From Parabacteroides timonensis (GTDB taxonomy: Bacteria > Bacteroidota > Bacteroidia > Bacteroidales > Tannerellaceae), in NCBI RefSeq assembly GCF_900128505.1, contig NZ_LT669941.1:1548048-1612047 (forward strand): a stretch of 64,000 bases of DNA, in the 5' to 3' direction. The notes beneath the pieces are model-generated. The model did no database searches, had not been told where the DNA came from, and saw nothing but the letters and a program-made list of their open reading frames with translations. Position numbers and translations under genes: made by a program. Shown in pieces: positions 54,656 to 63,757 of this stretch. Within the stretch, counting starts at the first letter, position 1. Each line of letters opens with the position of its first letter.

Positions 54656-57028
54656 TTATTCACTCTTTACACTGTTCACCGGATTCTCATTCGCCGCTTT
54701 CCAGTTCTGGAAAGTGACCGTCAGCATGGTGATCGCTGCCACAATAACAAAAGCCAGGGCAAAGACCCACCAGTAGATCGGTGTCTTGTCGGAAAAGCTT
54801 TCCAGCCATTTATGTACTCCGTAATAAGCAAACGGAATGGCTATGACGAAACAGATACAGACAACTTTCAGGTAAACTTTATTAAACATATTCAATATCT
54901 CCTGTACCGTTGCACCGAACACTTTACGTACACCGATCTCTTTACGTCTATACTGTGTATCAAAAACTACCAACCCGAATACACCCACAATCGACAAAAT
55001 AATAGCCAGTAAGCTGAACAAGGTTATCATCTTTTTCAGATATTGTTCTTTATGATAGAGGTCATTGAATACCGTATCGTAAAACTTAACCTCAAAAGGA
55101 TAAGCAGGATCAATATCGGCAATTACCCGGTGAATATGGTCGACCGCCTCTTCTACATTTGTTCCGACTTTCATTCGTATATATGAAACAGGCAACGTAG
55201 AATATCTTGCACTAAGCCTAAATAGTAACGGTCTGTTTACCGAACGAAGAGAAGAAACCTTTATATTATCGATGAAGCCGACTACATTACCTGTACCCAT
55301 CCAACTTTTTTCCAGCGAATGACCCGGCTCCATATCAGGAACAATATCCAGCACTCGTTTGGTGAAGATACAAGCATAAGCAGAATCTTTTTGTGCATCC
55401 GAACGGCTAAAGTCACGTCCGTTAATAACGGGAATCCCCATTATACTCAGGAAGTTCCATGAGACATCGATAATTTCAGAATTAAAACGTTGATGATTGT
55501 AATAGAAATCATTGGCCGAATAAACATCTGAAGCTCCGACCACGGTATTGGCAAAACCAACATCCTCGATACCGGGATATTCTTTAAGCCTATTTATCAA
55601 CTGATCGCTGGATTTTTTGACTATATCCAGGCTCAATGTTACCATTGCAATCTGGTCTTTATCGAATCCCAGATTGTAAGAACGCATATAATTATTTTGT
55701 ATCTGTATGAAGGAAGAACCGATGATCAAACCGATGGAAACAACATATTGAAAACCAATCAGGGCTGTACGCAACTTCCGTCCTGAAACAGAAAGGCCGA
55801 AACTTCCCTTCAATACCAATGCCGGCTGGAAAGAAGTCATATACCATGCTGGATACAAACCAGCCACCACCCCCAATAAAACAGAAACACCCAACATCAT
55901 AAACAACAAAGGCATATAATGCAACAGATTCGTATCTGCTTCGACAAATGACAAAACTCCCGTCCTGTTCAATACCCAGGTGAGAAAAAAAGCCAACAGG
56001 CAAGCAAATACACAAATAGATACCGCCTCAGCAACCAAATTCGCCCGCAGGCTTGCAGTCGAACTACCCAATACTTTTTGTGTATTAATGCTTTTTATCC
56101 GTATTGGAGCCAGTGATGTACTAAAGTTCATAAAATTGATACCGGCTATAATGATGATCAGCAAAGCGATCAATACCAATAACCGTATCGTACCTATATT
56201 TCCCGTTTTAATAAAATCATCCAACTGACCGGGCATATAATAAATGTCAGTAATGGGTATCAACTGCAAGCGGGTTGCCTTATTAACATTATATTTAGCA
56301 AAATCGAATGTGCTATTGAAGTTATCCTCTACCACCTGGCGAGATTCAGGCGAATCAAGCAATAAGTATCCCATAAAATTCTGAGAGAGCCAGTCATCTT
56401 TGTAGTAATCATTCATACGGACATAAATTCCGTTTTCCATCTGTGAGTTCTCCGGAAAATCTTTATAAACTGCCCCGACAGTAAAATTCATTTCATCTAC
56501 ATAAGATACATTATCTTTCGAACGAATACTTTTGCCTATAGCTAATTCCTCCCCAAACATTCGCTTAGCCATACTTTCGGGTATCATAACCTTTTCCGGA
56601 TCTTCCAGACAGGTTGCAACACCTTCAACTAAAGTTGGTTCGAATACTTTTGGGAAATCCGAATAACAAGGAATAAACAGTTCTTTAAAACCTCTTTCAT
56701 CATTTCCCTCCCCTACGATCACATAAGTTTTATAGCCAAAAGAATTCAGCAAGGTATAACCTTCAATATGCGGTGATGAAGTAAAAGCGGCATTCGCCAA
56801 CGCCTGAGGGATCACCGATGCATAAATATCTCCTTCACCACGATTCATATCTACCCGGCAAATACGAGATGCAGTCGGATAACACTGGTCGAAAGTCTGT
56901 TCATATTGAACCTGCATCATAATCACCAGAAAAGCAGTCAAAGCAACAGTTAACCCTACCACATTCAGAAAAGACGCCATTTTGAAACGGCATAATGTGT
57001 TTATAAAATTTCGTAATATTGTTTTCAT
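54656..57028 (-). CDS. MacB/FtsX-type ABC transporter permease (type A) in the right block
   Basis: 790 aa. MKTILRNFINTLCRFKMASFLNVVGL, then MNFSTSLAPIRIKSINTQKVLGSS, YPAWYMTSFQPALVLKG, and RRKEIGVRKVFGAT near the end, finishing ENPVNSVKSE. It is most like the 15259-17619 protein of the left block (shared SYIRMKVGT/SYIRLKAGT and DIDPAYPFEVKFYDTVFNDLYHKE segments), evidence that the two blocks were once one array. First gene behind the -24/-12 promoter at 57071-57086. Confidence 0.88.
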   Translation of the reverse strand: MKTILRNFINTLCRFKMASFLNVVGLTVALTAFLVIMMQVQYEQTFDQCYPTASRICRVDMNRGEGDIYASVIPQALANAAFTSSPHIEGYTLLNSFGYKTYVIVGEGNDERGFKELFIPCYSDFPKVFEPTLVEGVATCLEDPEKVMIPESMAKRMFGEELAIGKSIRSKDNVSYVDEMNFTVGAVYKDFPENSQMENGIYVRMNDYYKDDWLSQNFMGYLLLDSPESRQVVEDNFNSTFDFAKYNVNKATRLQLIPITDIYYMPGQLDDFIKTGNIGTIRLLVLIALLIIIIAGINFMNFSTSLAPIRIKSINTQKVLGSSTASLRANLVAEAVSICVFACLLAFFLTWVLNRTGVLSFVEADTNLLHYMPLLFMMLGVSVLLGVVAGLYPAWYMTSFQPALVLKGSFGLSVSGRKLRTALIGFQYVVSIGLIIGSSFIQIQNNYMRSYNLGFDKDQIAMVTLSLDIVKKSSDQLINRLKEYPGIEDVGFANTVVGASDVYSANDFYYNHQRFNSEIIDVSWNFLSIMGIPVINGRDFSRSDAQKDSAYACIFTKRVLDIVPDMEPGHSLEKSWMGTGNVVGFIDNIKVSSLRSVNRPLLFRLSARYSTLPVSYIRMKVGTNVEEAVDHIHRVIADIDPAYPFEVKFYDTVFNDLYHKEQYLKKMITLFSLLAIILSIVGVFGLVVFDTQYRRKEIGVRKVFGATVQEILNMFNKVYLKVVCICFVIAIPFAYYGVHKWLESFSDKTPIYWWVFALAFVIVAAITMLTVTFQNWKAANENPVNSVKSE

Positions 57029-57070
57029 CTATGCTTATGTTTTTTATTTACCATTTCATACCATCCCATA

Positions 57071-57086
57071 TCCAAAATACGTGCCA
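57071..57086 (-). promoter_or_regulatory. -24/-12 (sigma-54-type) promoter of the 54656-49862 unit
   Basis: Minus strand reads TGGCACGTATTTTGGA, with a perfect TGGCACG and TTGGA at -12. It is 43 bp upstream of the start codon. Confidence 0.8.
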
Positions 57087-57140
57087 AAATAGCAACAACT
57101 TAATTATCAATAAAATAGACTTATGTTAAAATTCAAGACC

Positions 57141-57178
57141 TGTCAAATTATTTGACACTCCTGTCTAGTTTTTTTACA
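57141..57178. promoter_or_regulatory. Tandem enhancer palindromes
   Basis: TGTCAAATTATTTGACA (57141-57157, perfect palindrome) and TGTCTAGTTTTTTTACA (57162-57178, degenerate) start 21 bp apart and lie 55 bp upstream of the -24 box. Confidence 0.77.
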
Positions 57179-57357
57179 TCGTTTGGACTTCAAAACGATG
57201 AAATATCAGCACCTGAGATAGATCGATAACATGACGTTTCACCTTTCACTGCGTTCATCCTACTGTATATCAACTTTATATGGTGAAGGGTAGCCATTCA
57301 TAATAATCCTGGATTCGGTTGACAAATTATTATCAAAATCCTACAATACATTGTCAA

Positions 57358-57417
57358 AAAAGTCCGGTCTTTTGAAATGTTAAGTCAGAACTTTTGTATT
57401 CAAAAGACCGGACTTTT
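57358..57417. repeat. Perfect 19-bp inverted repeat inside the MITE-like element
   Basis: AAAAGTCCGGTCTTTTGAA and its exact reverse complement with a 22-base loop. It would form a very stable hairpin in RNA from either strand. Confidence 0.85.
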
Positions 57418-57550
57418 AAACGCAAAAGACCTATCTTTTTCCAGCGATACAGCTCTGTCCCTCAACGGACCGGCAGTCATAAAAAAGCGGATAGGCAGCC
57501 ATAAAAAACAGGTAGGCATCTATTTCAAAAAAGGACGGCAGCTATTTGAA

Positions 57551-57591
57551 AAAAGCCTTACGGTTTCCGGATGAAAACCGCAGGGCTTTTT
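57551..57591. terminator. Terminator-like hairpin inside the MITE-like element
   Basis: AAAAGCC..CGGTTT pairs with AAAACCG..GGCTTTT, with A and T tracts on opposite sides, so it may stop transcription from both sides. It would end the ATPase-permease transcript about 100 bp after its last stop. Confidence 0.65.
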
Positions 57592-57687
57592 CTACAAGAA
57601 AAGCACGTTTCACAACAACTTTATGATACATAGTCATTTGAAGGCCGTGAAAGGTGAAACGTAAAAATGAATACTTCTATGAGAGGG

Positions 57688-60027
57688 CTATTTATTAGCT
57701 ATACTATCCACCGGATTCGCATTCGCCGCATAATAACTCTGAACAAACACAGCGGCAAAAGAGATCAACAGGCAGAAAGCTCCGGATGCGATAAAGATAA
57801 GCGGATTCAAACTGATCCTGTACGAATAATCCGACAACCATAGCCTCATCACATACCATATAATCGGCGTAGCTATGAAGAAGGCAATCACTACATAATT
57901 CAGAAATGTGCTGACCAACCGCACCAGGATCGCCTTATTATCAGACCCAAACACTTTGCGGACAGCCACTTCCTGCGAACGTTGCTGAATAAAATAGGTA
58001 GACATAGCCAACAATCCCAACAAAGAGATCAAGATGGCAATACCTGCAAATATCGAAACGATCTTAACAAGACGTATCTGCGAGTCGAACGATTCCTGAA
58101 TCTCGTCATCCAGATATTTACCTTCAAACTCCACCTTCGTTACATCCTCGATCACTTCACGTACTTCGTTGTAAGCCTTATAAGTATTACCTTCCACTTC
58201 CACCAGAATATTCCAGGGCCAGCTGTTCGGCTCATTAAAATCTTTAAAACGCAGCATGATCGGAGAACTTTCGTCGGTGATACGACGTAAATGGAAATCT
58301 TTCAATACACCCAAAATCGGAGCCGGATCATTATTCTTAATATTAAATGATTTAGCATCTTCCGGTATTTCCATATCCCGGAAGGCTCGTTCAGACAGGT
58401 ACCAACTCCAATTATTTGTAGAAGCAACCTGGTTATCATGTTTAATTTCAAGCCCCAACATCTTAAACGCTGCACTGTCGAGAACCATCTGCTGGAAACT
58501 GAGCGATTTACCTTCATATACTCCCGTCAGGTTATTTGTTCCGCTGAAAGGAGTCCCATTACTGAACCCGATAGACTTAACGCAGGTCAGCTGACGCAGT
58601 TTGTCTACCGCCATTGTCCGTTCACTGTCCGAGCGAAACTGATTTTCAGCCACCAGGATATTATTTGTATTATACCCCAGGGGAGCTTTTATCATATGAT
58701 AGATCTGAAGTCCCATTACCAGGGCAGCCGCAAGCGTAGCAATCGTTATTATATTCTGGAAGGTGATAAAACACTTACTGAATACCATCTTGGTCTGCCG
58801 ACGAAACGTACCGCGTACCACTTCAATCGGTTTCGACGATGAGATAAGCACAGCAGGTAATAATCCGGCAAGAAAGCCTATCAATAAAATAACTCCGGCC
58901 GCAACCCCGATCCATCCCGGTGTACAAAGATCTGTCAGGTACAGATGCGTGTTCAACAAACCATCGGCATAAGGAACCGCCGCCATAGCCAATAACAGGC
59001 CAAACCCGAACGATAACAGGGTAAGAAACAGTGATTCAAGCATTAGACGCAGAAACAGTTCTCCGCGTGTCGAACCAAGCAAACGACGGGTAGCCATCTC
59101 CTTCGCCCGTTGCCCGGCCTGTGCAACCGTCAGATTGATATAATTGAATATGGCAAAGATCAGGATCAGGATACCGACAGACATAAGTACAAGTACGAAA
59201 TTACGGTCGCCATGCTGCAAAGTACTCCACTGGAAAGAAGTAAAATATAAATCGTTCAACGGTGTTATCGTCACCTCTTTCCATACATCTATATTATAAG
59301 GCCAGAAAGATTCCTTAAAATAAGTATGAATATCGTCAATCTTATCTCTCAGGTCTGCACCTTCATGCATCATCAGAAAACCAACAGTAGCACCGGCGTT
59401 GTTATCGGTCGTTTTTGTCAATCCCCCGTTAAACTCACCGGCACGTTCTATACGGATCAGTATATCGCTGGAAGGCAGAACCGACTTACGTATATCCTCT
59501 ATCACACCTGTGACGATCACAGAGGTGGAGTCGCTGATACGGATACTTTTCCCCATCGGGTCATCTTGCCCGAACATCTTATTAGCAAATGTTTGGGAGA
59601 CAACAGCATTATAGCGATCCTGCAATGCCAGGTTACGATCTCCGTCCAGTAACTTGAAAGAAAAGAAATCAAAAAAAGTAGAATCGACGCACATCAAAGA
59701 AGCTTTCAGTTTCTTATCTCCATAGAAAACCTGGGAGTTTTCAAAATTACGTGCAATAACAGGACAAACTTTCTCTATCTCGGGATAACGATCCTGTAAC
59801 CGATAAGGTACAGGTACGGCCGTCATCGGCCCATTCTCATTTCCTATAACATAAATGCGATCTCCCTTTTCATGGAATTTATCGGTGGCAAGCTCTTGTA
59901 CCGTATATACAGTGATCAGGATTACGAACATCAATGATATCGATAATCCAAAAACATCGATCGCGGTATATGCTTTATTTTTACTCAAGAACTTGAGAAA
60001 AGATTTAAAATTCAATATATTACTCAT
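57688..60027 (-). CDS. MacB/FtsX-type ABC transporter permease (type B), partner of the ATPase
   Basis: 779 aa. MSNILNFKSFLKFLSKNKAYTAIDVFGLSISLMF opens the first helix; NYINLTVAQAGQRAKEMATRRLLGSTRGELFLRL, PIEVVRGTFRRQTKMVFSKCF and MSTYFIQQRSQEVAVRKVFGSDNKAILVRLVSTF are the FtsX landmarks; it ends NPVDSIANK. It is the most divergent of the three type B proteins and the only permease directly cotranscribed with an ATPase (46-bp gap). It may therefore be the founding member of the type B set. Confidence 0.88.
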   Translation of the reverse strand: MSNILNFKSFLKFLSKNKAYTAIDVFGLSISLMFVILITVYTVQELATDKFHEKGDRIYVIGNENGPMTAVPVPYRLQDRYPEIEKVCPVIARNFENSQVFYGDKKLKASLMCVDSTFFDFFSFKLLDGDRNLALQDRYNAVVSQTFANKMFGQDDPMGKSIRISDSTSVIVTGVIEDIRKSVLPSSDILIRIERAGEFNGGLTKTTDNNAGATVGFLMMHEGADLRDKIDDIHTYFKESFWPYNIDVWKEVTITPLNDLYFTSFQWSTLQHGDRNFVLVLMSVGILILIFAIFNYINLTVAQAGQRAKEMATRRLLGSTRGELFLRLMLESLFLTLLSFGFGLLLAMAAVPYADGLLNTHLYLTDLCTPGWIGVAAGVILLIGFLAGLLPAVLISSSKPIEVVRGTFRRQTKMVFSKCFITFQNIITIATLAAALVMGLQIYHMIKAPLGYNTNNILVAENQFRSDSERTMAVDKLRQLTCVKSIGFSNGTPFSGTNNLTGVYEGKSLSFQQMVLDSAAFKMLGLEIKHDNQVASTNNWSWYLSERAFRDMEIPEDAKSFNIKNNDPAPILGVLKDFHLRRITDESSPIMLRFKDFNEPNSWPWNILVEVEGNTYKAYNEVREVIEDVTKVEFEGKYLDDEIQESFDSQIRLVKIVSIFAGIAILISLLGLLAMSTYFIQQRSQEVAVRKVFGSDNKAILVRLVSTFLNYVVIAFFIATPIIWYVMRLWLSDYSYRISLNPLIFIASGAFCLLISFAAVFVQSYYAANANPVDSIANK

Positions 60028-60073
60028 ACCCTAAATGGTTTTATAGTTCTTTTTAGGCGAGAGAAAAAAACAC

Positions 60074-60754
60074 TTAAATAAATTCGCTCACTGAGGATAC
60101 GATGCTACCGTCGAACAGATTGATTACACGATGGGCAAAACTGGCATCATGCTTGGAGTGGGTCACCATAATGATGGTCGTTCCTTCTTTGTTCAGTTCC
60201 GTTAATAGCTGCATTACTTCAGCACCGTTTTTTGAATCCAGGTTACCTGTCGGTTCATCGGCGAGGATGATCTTCGGATTGGAAACTACGGCACGGGCTA
60301 TCGCCACACGCTGTTGCTGACCTCCGGAAAGCTGCTGGGGGAAGTGGGCGGCACGATGGCTGATGTTCATACGTTTCAGGATATCGTTCACCATCTGTTT
60401 ACGTTCGGATGCTTTTACTTTCAGATAAGTTAAAGGCAACTCTACATTTTCGTAAACATTCAGTTCGTCGATCAGGTTAAAACTCTGGAATACAAAGCCG
60501 ATATTACCTTTACGAACCTGTGTACGTTCTTTTTCTTTCAGGTGCCCTACTTCTTTATCGATCAGATAATAATCTCCCGAAGTGGGATTATCCAATAGTC
60601 CCAGGATATTCAACAAGGTAGATTTACCGCAACCGGAAGGTCCCATAATAGCAACAAACTCGCCATCCTTCACCTCCATCGATATACTATTCAATGCAAT
60701 TGTTTCCACTTCTTCTGTACGGAAATGCTTACTTAAACCTTCAATCTTGATCAT
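60074..60754 (-). CDS. LolD/MacB-type ABC transporter ATPase
   Basis: 226 aa. Walker A GPSGCGKST (38-46), Q-loop VFQSFNLI (about 88-95), signature LSGGQQQR (142-149), Walker B IILADEPTGNLD (162-173) and switch His199 (VTHS). The size and the LLDNPTSGDY region are those of LolD/MacB/FtsE-like ATPases, which work with FtsX-type permeases as mechanotransmission machines. It is the only ATPase in the window for eight permeases, first gene of its unit, with the same sigma-54-type promoter and enhancer as three permease units, so it may serve all of them. Confidence 0.95.
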   Translation of the reverse strand: MIKIEGLSKHFRTEEVETIALNSISMEVKDGEFVAIMGPSGCGKSTLLNILGLLDNPTSGDYYLIDKEVGHLKEKERTQVRKGNIGFVFQSFNLIDELNVYENVELPLTYLKVKASERKQMVNDILKRMNISHRAAHFPQQLSGGQQQRVAIARAVVSNPKIILADEPTGNLDSKNGAEVMQLLTELNKEGTTIIMVTHSKHDASFAHRVINLFDGSIVSSVSEFI

Positions 60755-60810
60755 ACTATTATTTGTTTTTAGTTCTACTTTATAAATACTACGTTATTCT
60801 TTGTATAGTC

Positions 60811-60826
60811 TCCAAATAACGTGCCA
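60811..60826 (-). promoter_or_regulatory. -24/-12 (sigma-54-type) promoter of the ATPase unit
   Basis: Minus strand TGGCACGTTATTTGGA, 57 bp upstream of the ATPase start codon. Confidence 0.8.
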
Positions 60827-60880
60827 AACAAGTAAATAATTGAATATAAGAAAAATACGAATACACATCCCTATTGCTAT

Positions 60881-60918
60881 TGTCTAATTATTAGACAGTC
60901 ATGTCAATATATTAGACA
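60881..60918. promoter_or_regulatory. Tandem enhancer palindromes
   Basis: TGTCTAATTATTAGACA (60881-60897, perfect palindrome) and TGTCAATATATTAGACA (60902-60918) start 21 bp apart and lie 55 bp upstream of the -24 box. Confidence 0.83.
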
Positions 60919-60928
60919 AATGTAGCAT

Positions 60929-60964
60929 AAAAAAACCCCGCACTAGAAAGTGACGAGGTTTTTT
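60929..60964 (-). terminator. Terminator after the GH43-like gene
   Basis: AAAAAACC..CG..ACT pairs with AGT..CG..GGTTTTTT around an AGAA loop, with an A tract and T tract on the two sides. It ends the PUL transcript just before the enhancer of the ATPase unit. Confidence 0.8.
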
Positions 60965-61003
60965 ACTGTTTAAGAAAAGTGTCGATAAGATCGATTCACT
61001 TTT

Positions 61004-61981
61004 CTACTCTTTCATATACGGTTTCCCATCTTTCCAGAACACTTCGACATTAGAGAGATACCAGGTTTTTCCATGATCGTTATTACCCTGATAAAACAGA
61101 TAAGTACGTCCGTCGAGATCTGTAAAGATATGTGGATGCCCTGATTCGCTCGAATTCCATTCTTCCGGTTTCCCGTTCCGTAAGAAAGGTTCTTCCGATA
61201 AACGTTTCCAGTTTATACCGTCTTCACTGACTGCAACACCAATCTGCTGAGGTGCATTATTGTAAGCACCGGCATAAAACATATAAAGTTTATTATCTTT
61301 CTTCGCAATTGAAGCAGCTTCAATACACTCCCCTTCCCAAGGATATTCAGGATAAAGGATCGACTTGTCACAAGCCTGCGTCCAGTCTTCCCTGTTAAAA
61401 TCGGTATCCAGAGGAGCTGTTGCCACACCTTGCATCTGAATTTTGAAATCTTTATCACGGGTCGCAAAATAAAGGAAATACTTTCCATTGAACTCACAGA
61501 CCTCTGCATCGATAGCCCGTCCACAGTTCCAGCCACCCGTCGGACGAAAAATCGGATTGGTCGGATTACGGTCGAAATGAATTCCATCAGTCGATACAGC
61601 ATGGCAAATGGCATCTTTTTTACCATTTCCATAGGTCTGGTAGAACAGATGTACCTTCCCGTCACGCACCAAGGCACCGGGGGCGCAAAGTCCTTTCCTC
61701 TCATAATCAGCACCTGGAGTAGGTATTATCTCACCCACTTTTGTCCAGTTTTTCAAATCTTTACTATCTGCGATACCGATATTCCAACCAGAACCTGATA
61801 CACCTTGCTTTGGAGGTATCGAGAAATACATCAAATACCTGCCATTAAAATTCACAACATGCGGATCCTTTGAATAAGGGACTCCAATACGAGACGTATC
61901 ACCATACATCATACGGGGGCGCTGAGCTTGACCGATAAGCGGCAGAAACAGTACAAGAAATAATATTATACGCATGATCAT
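61004..61981 (-). CDS. Exported five-bladed beta-propeller glycosidase (GH43-like)
   Basis: 325 aa. Signal peptide IILFLVLFLPLIGQAQ; the Met two codons in is also a possible start. Repeating blade motifs: DPHVVNFNGRYLMYFSIP, GALVRDGKVHLFYQTYG, AEVCEFNGKYFLYFATRD, ASIAKKDNKLYMFYAGAYN and HIFTDLDGRTYLFYQGNN. Candidate catalytic acids are Asp in SKDPHVV, Asp in RAIDAEVCEF and Glu in GECIEAAS, the layout of GH43 and related families (GH117 has the same fold and cannot be excluded). It follows a SusD gene by 24 bp. Probable role: trimming arabinose- or xylose-type substituents; substrate unproven. Confidence 0.75.
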   Translation of the reverse strand: MIMRIILFLVLFLPLIGQAQRPRMMYGDTSRIGVPYSKDPHVVNFNGRYLMYFSIPPKQGVSGSGWNIGIADSKDLKNWTKVGEIIPTPGADYERKGLCAPGALVRDGKVHLFYQTYGNGKKDAICHAVSTDGIHFDRNPTNPIFRPTGGWNCGRAIDAEVCEFNGKYFLYFATRDKDFKIQMQGVATAPLDTDFNREDWTQACDKSILYPEYPWEGECIEAASIAKKDNKLYMFYAGAYNNAPQQIGVAVSEDGINWKRLSEEPFLRNGKPEEWNSSESGHPHIFTDLDGRTYLFYQGNNDHGKTWYLSNVEVFWKDGKPYMKE

Positions 61982-62005
61982 TTATATTGTTCTTTAAATG
62001 AATAA

Positions 62006-63736
62006 TCAATTACCATAACCAGGGTTCTGTGTAAACTCTGTCGGATTCGAGACATTAGTGAGTTGATCACGAGGTATCGGCCTCAAAACATGATAATCCT
62101 TAAATTTGCCAGCTGTTGCAGGACTTATATTCGGATCATTCATGCGTTCAACCAATTTACCTGTTCGTTTCAAATCATACCAACGATGCATTTCTCCCAT
62201 CAACTCACGAGCTCTCTCATCCAAAATAAAATCGATCGTTATTTCAGATGGCTTCACTTCCATATCCGCTTCATATCCGGGGATAGCAGCACGATGACGT
62301 ATTTCATTCATATATGCAGCAGCTTTTTGTATATTGCCAGATAAAAAAGCTGCTTCTGCTGCCAGCAAATAAGTATCGGCCAAACGAAAGACAAAGACGT
62401 TCCGTGAACCAGCTGTCCAATTCACTTCCGGACGCTGGGGATCCAAATGTTTCACCAGATAAGCATACATCTTATAATTAGTAAAACGAGTATTTGAGGG
62501 CCACTCGGCATTCGGATTCTGCTCAGATTGGACATCTTTTTGGGGATCAATCTGTTCACGCATATATTCCGGTTGGAATACTAACACAGGCCAAACTGCT
62601 TCAACCTGTTCTCTTGTCCAAGGTCTCTTCGGATCAATCATAGCCAATTCACCTTTTGTCCATTCCTTCTCTTCCATCTTCTTTGTAAACGGACTAAAGA
62701 TATCTTCTTTTACCGAATTCTCTGTAACGTTCCACCTGGAAATAAAGCAATCCTCCCAACGTTTATCAATCGATTCGTCAAACAGGTTGATCGCGTAATC
62801 AGTTGAACGTTCGCGACTCCAAGGTCTGCCATATTCGATAACGCGTTTTACAGCTGGATGTTCTTCTGAATAAGCTGAACAAAAATACATATGAGCAGTA
62901 TTACCATTCCCGTTCAACTCAGCATTTTGAGTATATAAAACAGAGAAAAGAACTTCTGAATTATTTTTATTATTTATATCCCACAATTCTGCATGTGATT
63001 TAACTAATGAATACTTACCAGAGTTGATCACTTGTTCTGCATAACTCAGAGCATTCCGCAAATCATTGTCATTTCGATTTAAAGTCAGATATACTCTCGA
63101 CAAATGGTGCATTGCTGCATATCGGGTCACGTGTCCAAATTCAGAAGCTTGATATATTTCCGGTAAATTCTTTGCAGCAAAGGTCAAATCAGTAATAATC
63201 TGCTCCCATACTTCATCCGCACTTGTTTTGTAAGCTGCAGTTTCAACAGAATTAGTCGGCTCCAAAGGCATAGGTATATCTCCGAATTGCTGAACCAGGT
63301 GATAGTAATAATGCGCCCTGATAAATAAGGCCTCAGCTTGAAAACGTATTCTCAAATCACTATTTAATCCTGGTATCTCATTTTTTTCAAGACTTTCAAT
63401 AACCGAATTGCATTGATTGATTGACTTATAACAGTTATACCAAAGACTCTTCACACTACCATTAGTAGCATCTATCGTCCAGTTTCGCCACTGATCTCCA
63501 CCATTATAAGCATTCCAAAGATCAGAAGGGCCTTCGCATACATAAATCAGGTATTCATTGATATACATATTTCTCAAAGTGGAATACAATCCGTTCACAC
63601 CATTGGTTATTCCTTCCTTAGTAGTATAAAAATTACCTACAGTCACTTTGTTATAAGCTGTTTCATCTAAAAAGTCGCAAGCCGACAAACATAACAGGGA
63701 CAGCAAACCTATTAGTATTTTATTTAGTATTTTCAT
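62006..63736 (-). CDS. SusD/RagB-type outer-membrane lipoprotein
   Basis: 576 aa. Lipobox LSAC with Cys20 (SACDFLDE is the common SusD start). IRFQAEALFIRAHYYYHLVQQFGDIPM is the SusD signature, and FRLADTYLLAAEAAFLSGN and DFILDERARELMGEMHRWYDLKRTGKL mark the C-terminal half. It ends TEFTQNPGYGN. It pairs with the SusC end at 63758 (21 bp apart) and the GH43-like gene, forming a PUL separate from the arabinoside PUL at 31-49 kb. Confidence 0.95.
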   Translation of the reverse strand: MKILNKILIGLLSLLCLSACDFLDETAYNKVTVGNFYTTKEGITNGVNGLYSTLRNMYINEYLIYVCEGPSDLWNAYNGGDQWRNWTIDATNGSVKSLWYNCYKSINQCNSVIESLEKNEIPGLNSDLRIRFQAEALFIRAHYYYHLVQQFGDIPMPLEPTNSVETAAYKTSADEVWEQIITDLTFAAKNLPEIYQASEFGHVTRYAAMHHLSRVYLTLNRNDNDLRNALSYAEQVINSGKYSLVKSHAELWDINNKNNSEVLFSVLYTQNAELNGNGNTAHMYFCSAYSEEHPAVKRVIEYGRPWSRERSTDYAINLFDESIDKRWEDCFISRWNVTENSVKEDIFSPFTKKMEEKEWTKGELAMIDPKRPWTREQVEAVWPVLVFQPEYMREQIDPQKDVQSEQNPNAEWPSNTRFTNYKMYAYLVKHLDPQRPEVNWTAGSRNVFVFRLADTYLLAAEAAFLSGNIQKAAAYMNEIRHRAAIPGYEADMEVKPSEITIDFILDERARELMGEMHRWYDLKRTGKLVERMNDPNISPATAGKFKDYHVLRPIPRDQLTNVSNPTEFTQNPGYGN

Positions 63737-63757
63737 ATTCTATTTCCTATTAGATTA

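Larger units (their letters stand above)
57234..57662. mobile_element. MITE-like element with 16-bp terminal inverted repeats
   Basis: ACGTTTCACCTTTCAC (57234-57249) and GTGAAAGGTGAAACGT (57647-57662) are exact reverse complements bounding 429 bp of noncoding DNA. Inside are a perfect 19-bp inverted repeat (57358-57376/57399-57417), four degenerate units of about 21 bp starting GGCA (57469-57560), and a terminator-like hairpin. No transposase gene and no clear target duplication. It sits between the type B permease stop and the enhancer of the next unit. Confidence 0.6.

Noticed and set aside
57377..57574. 65-codon plus-strand ORF within the MITE-like element
   Set aside because: It overlaps a perfect inverted repeat and degenerate tandem units, has low-complexity Lys-rich text, no ribosome-binding context and no recognisable family.
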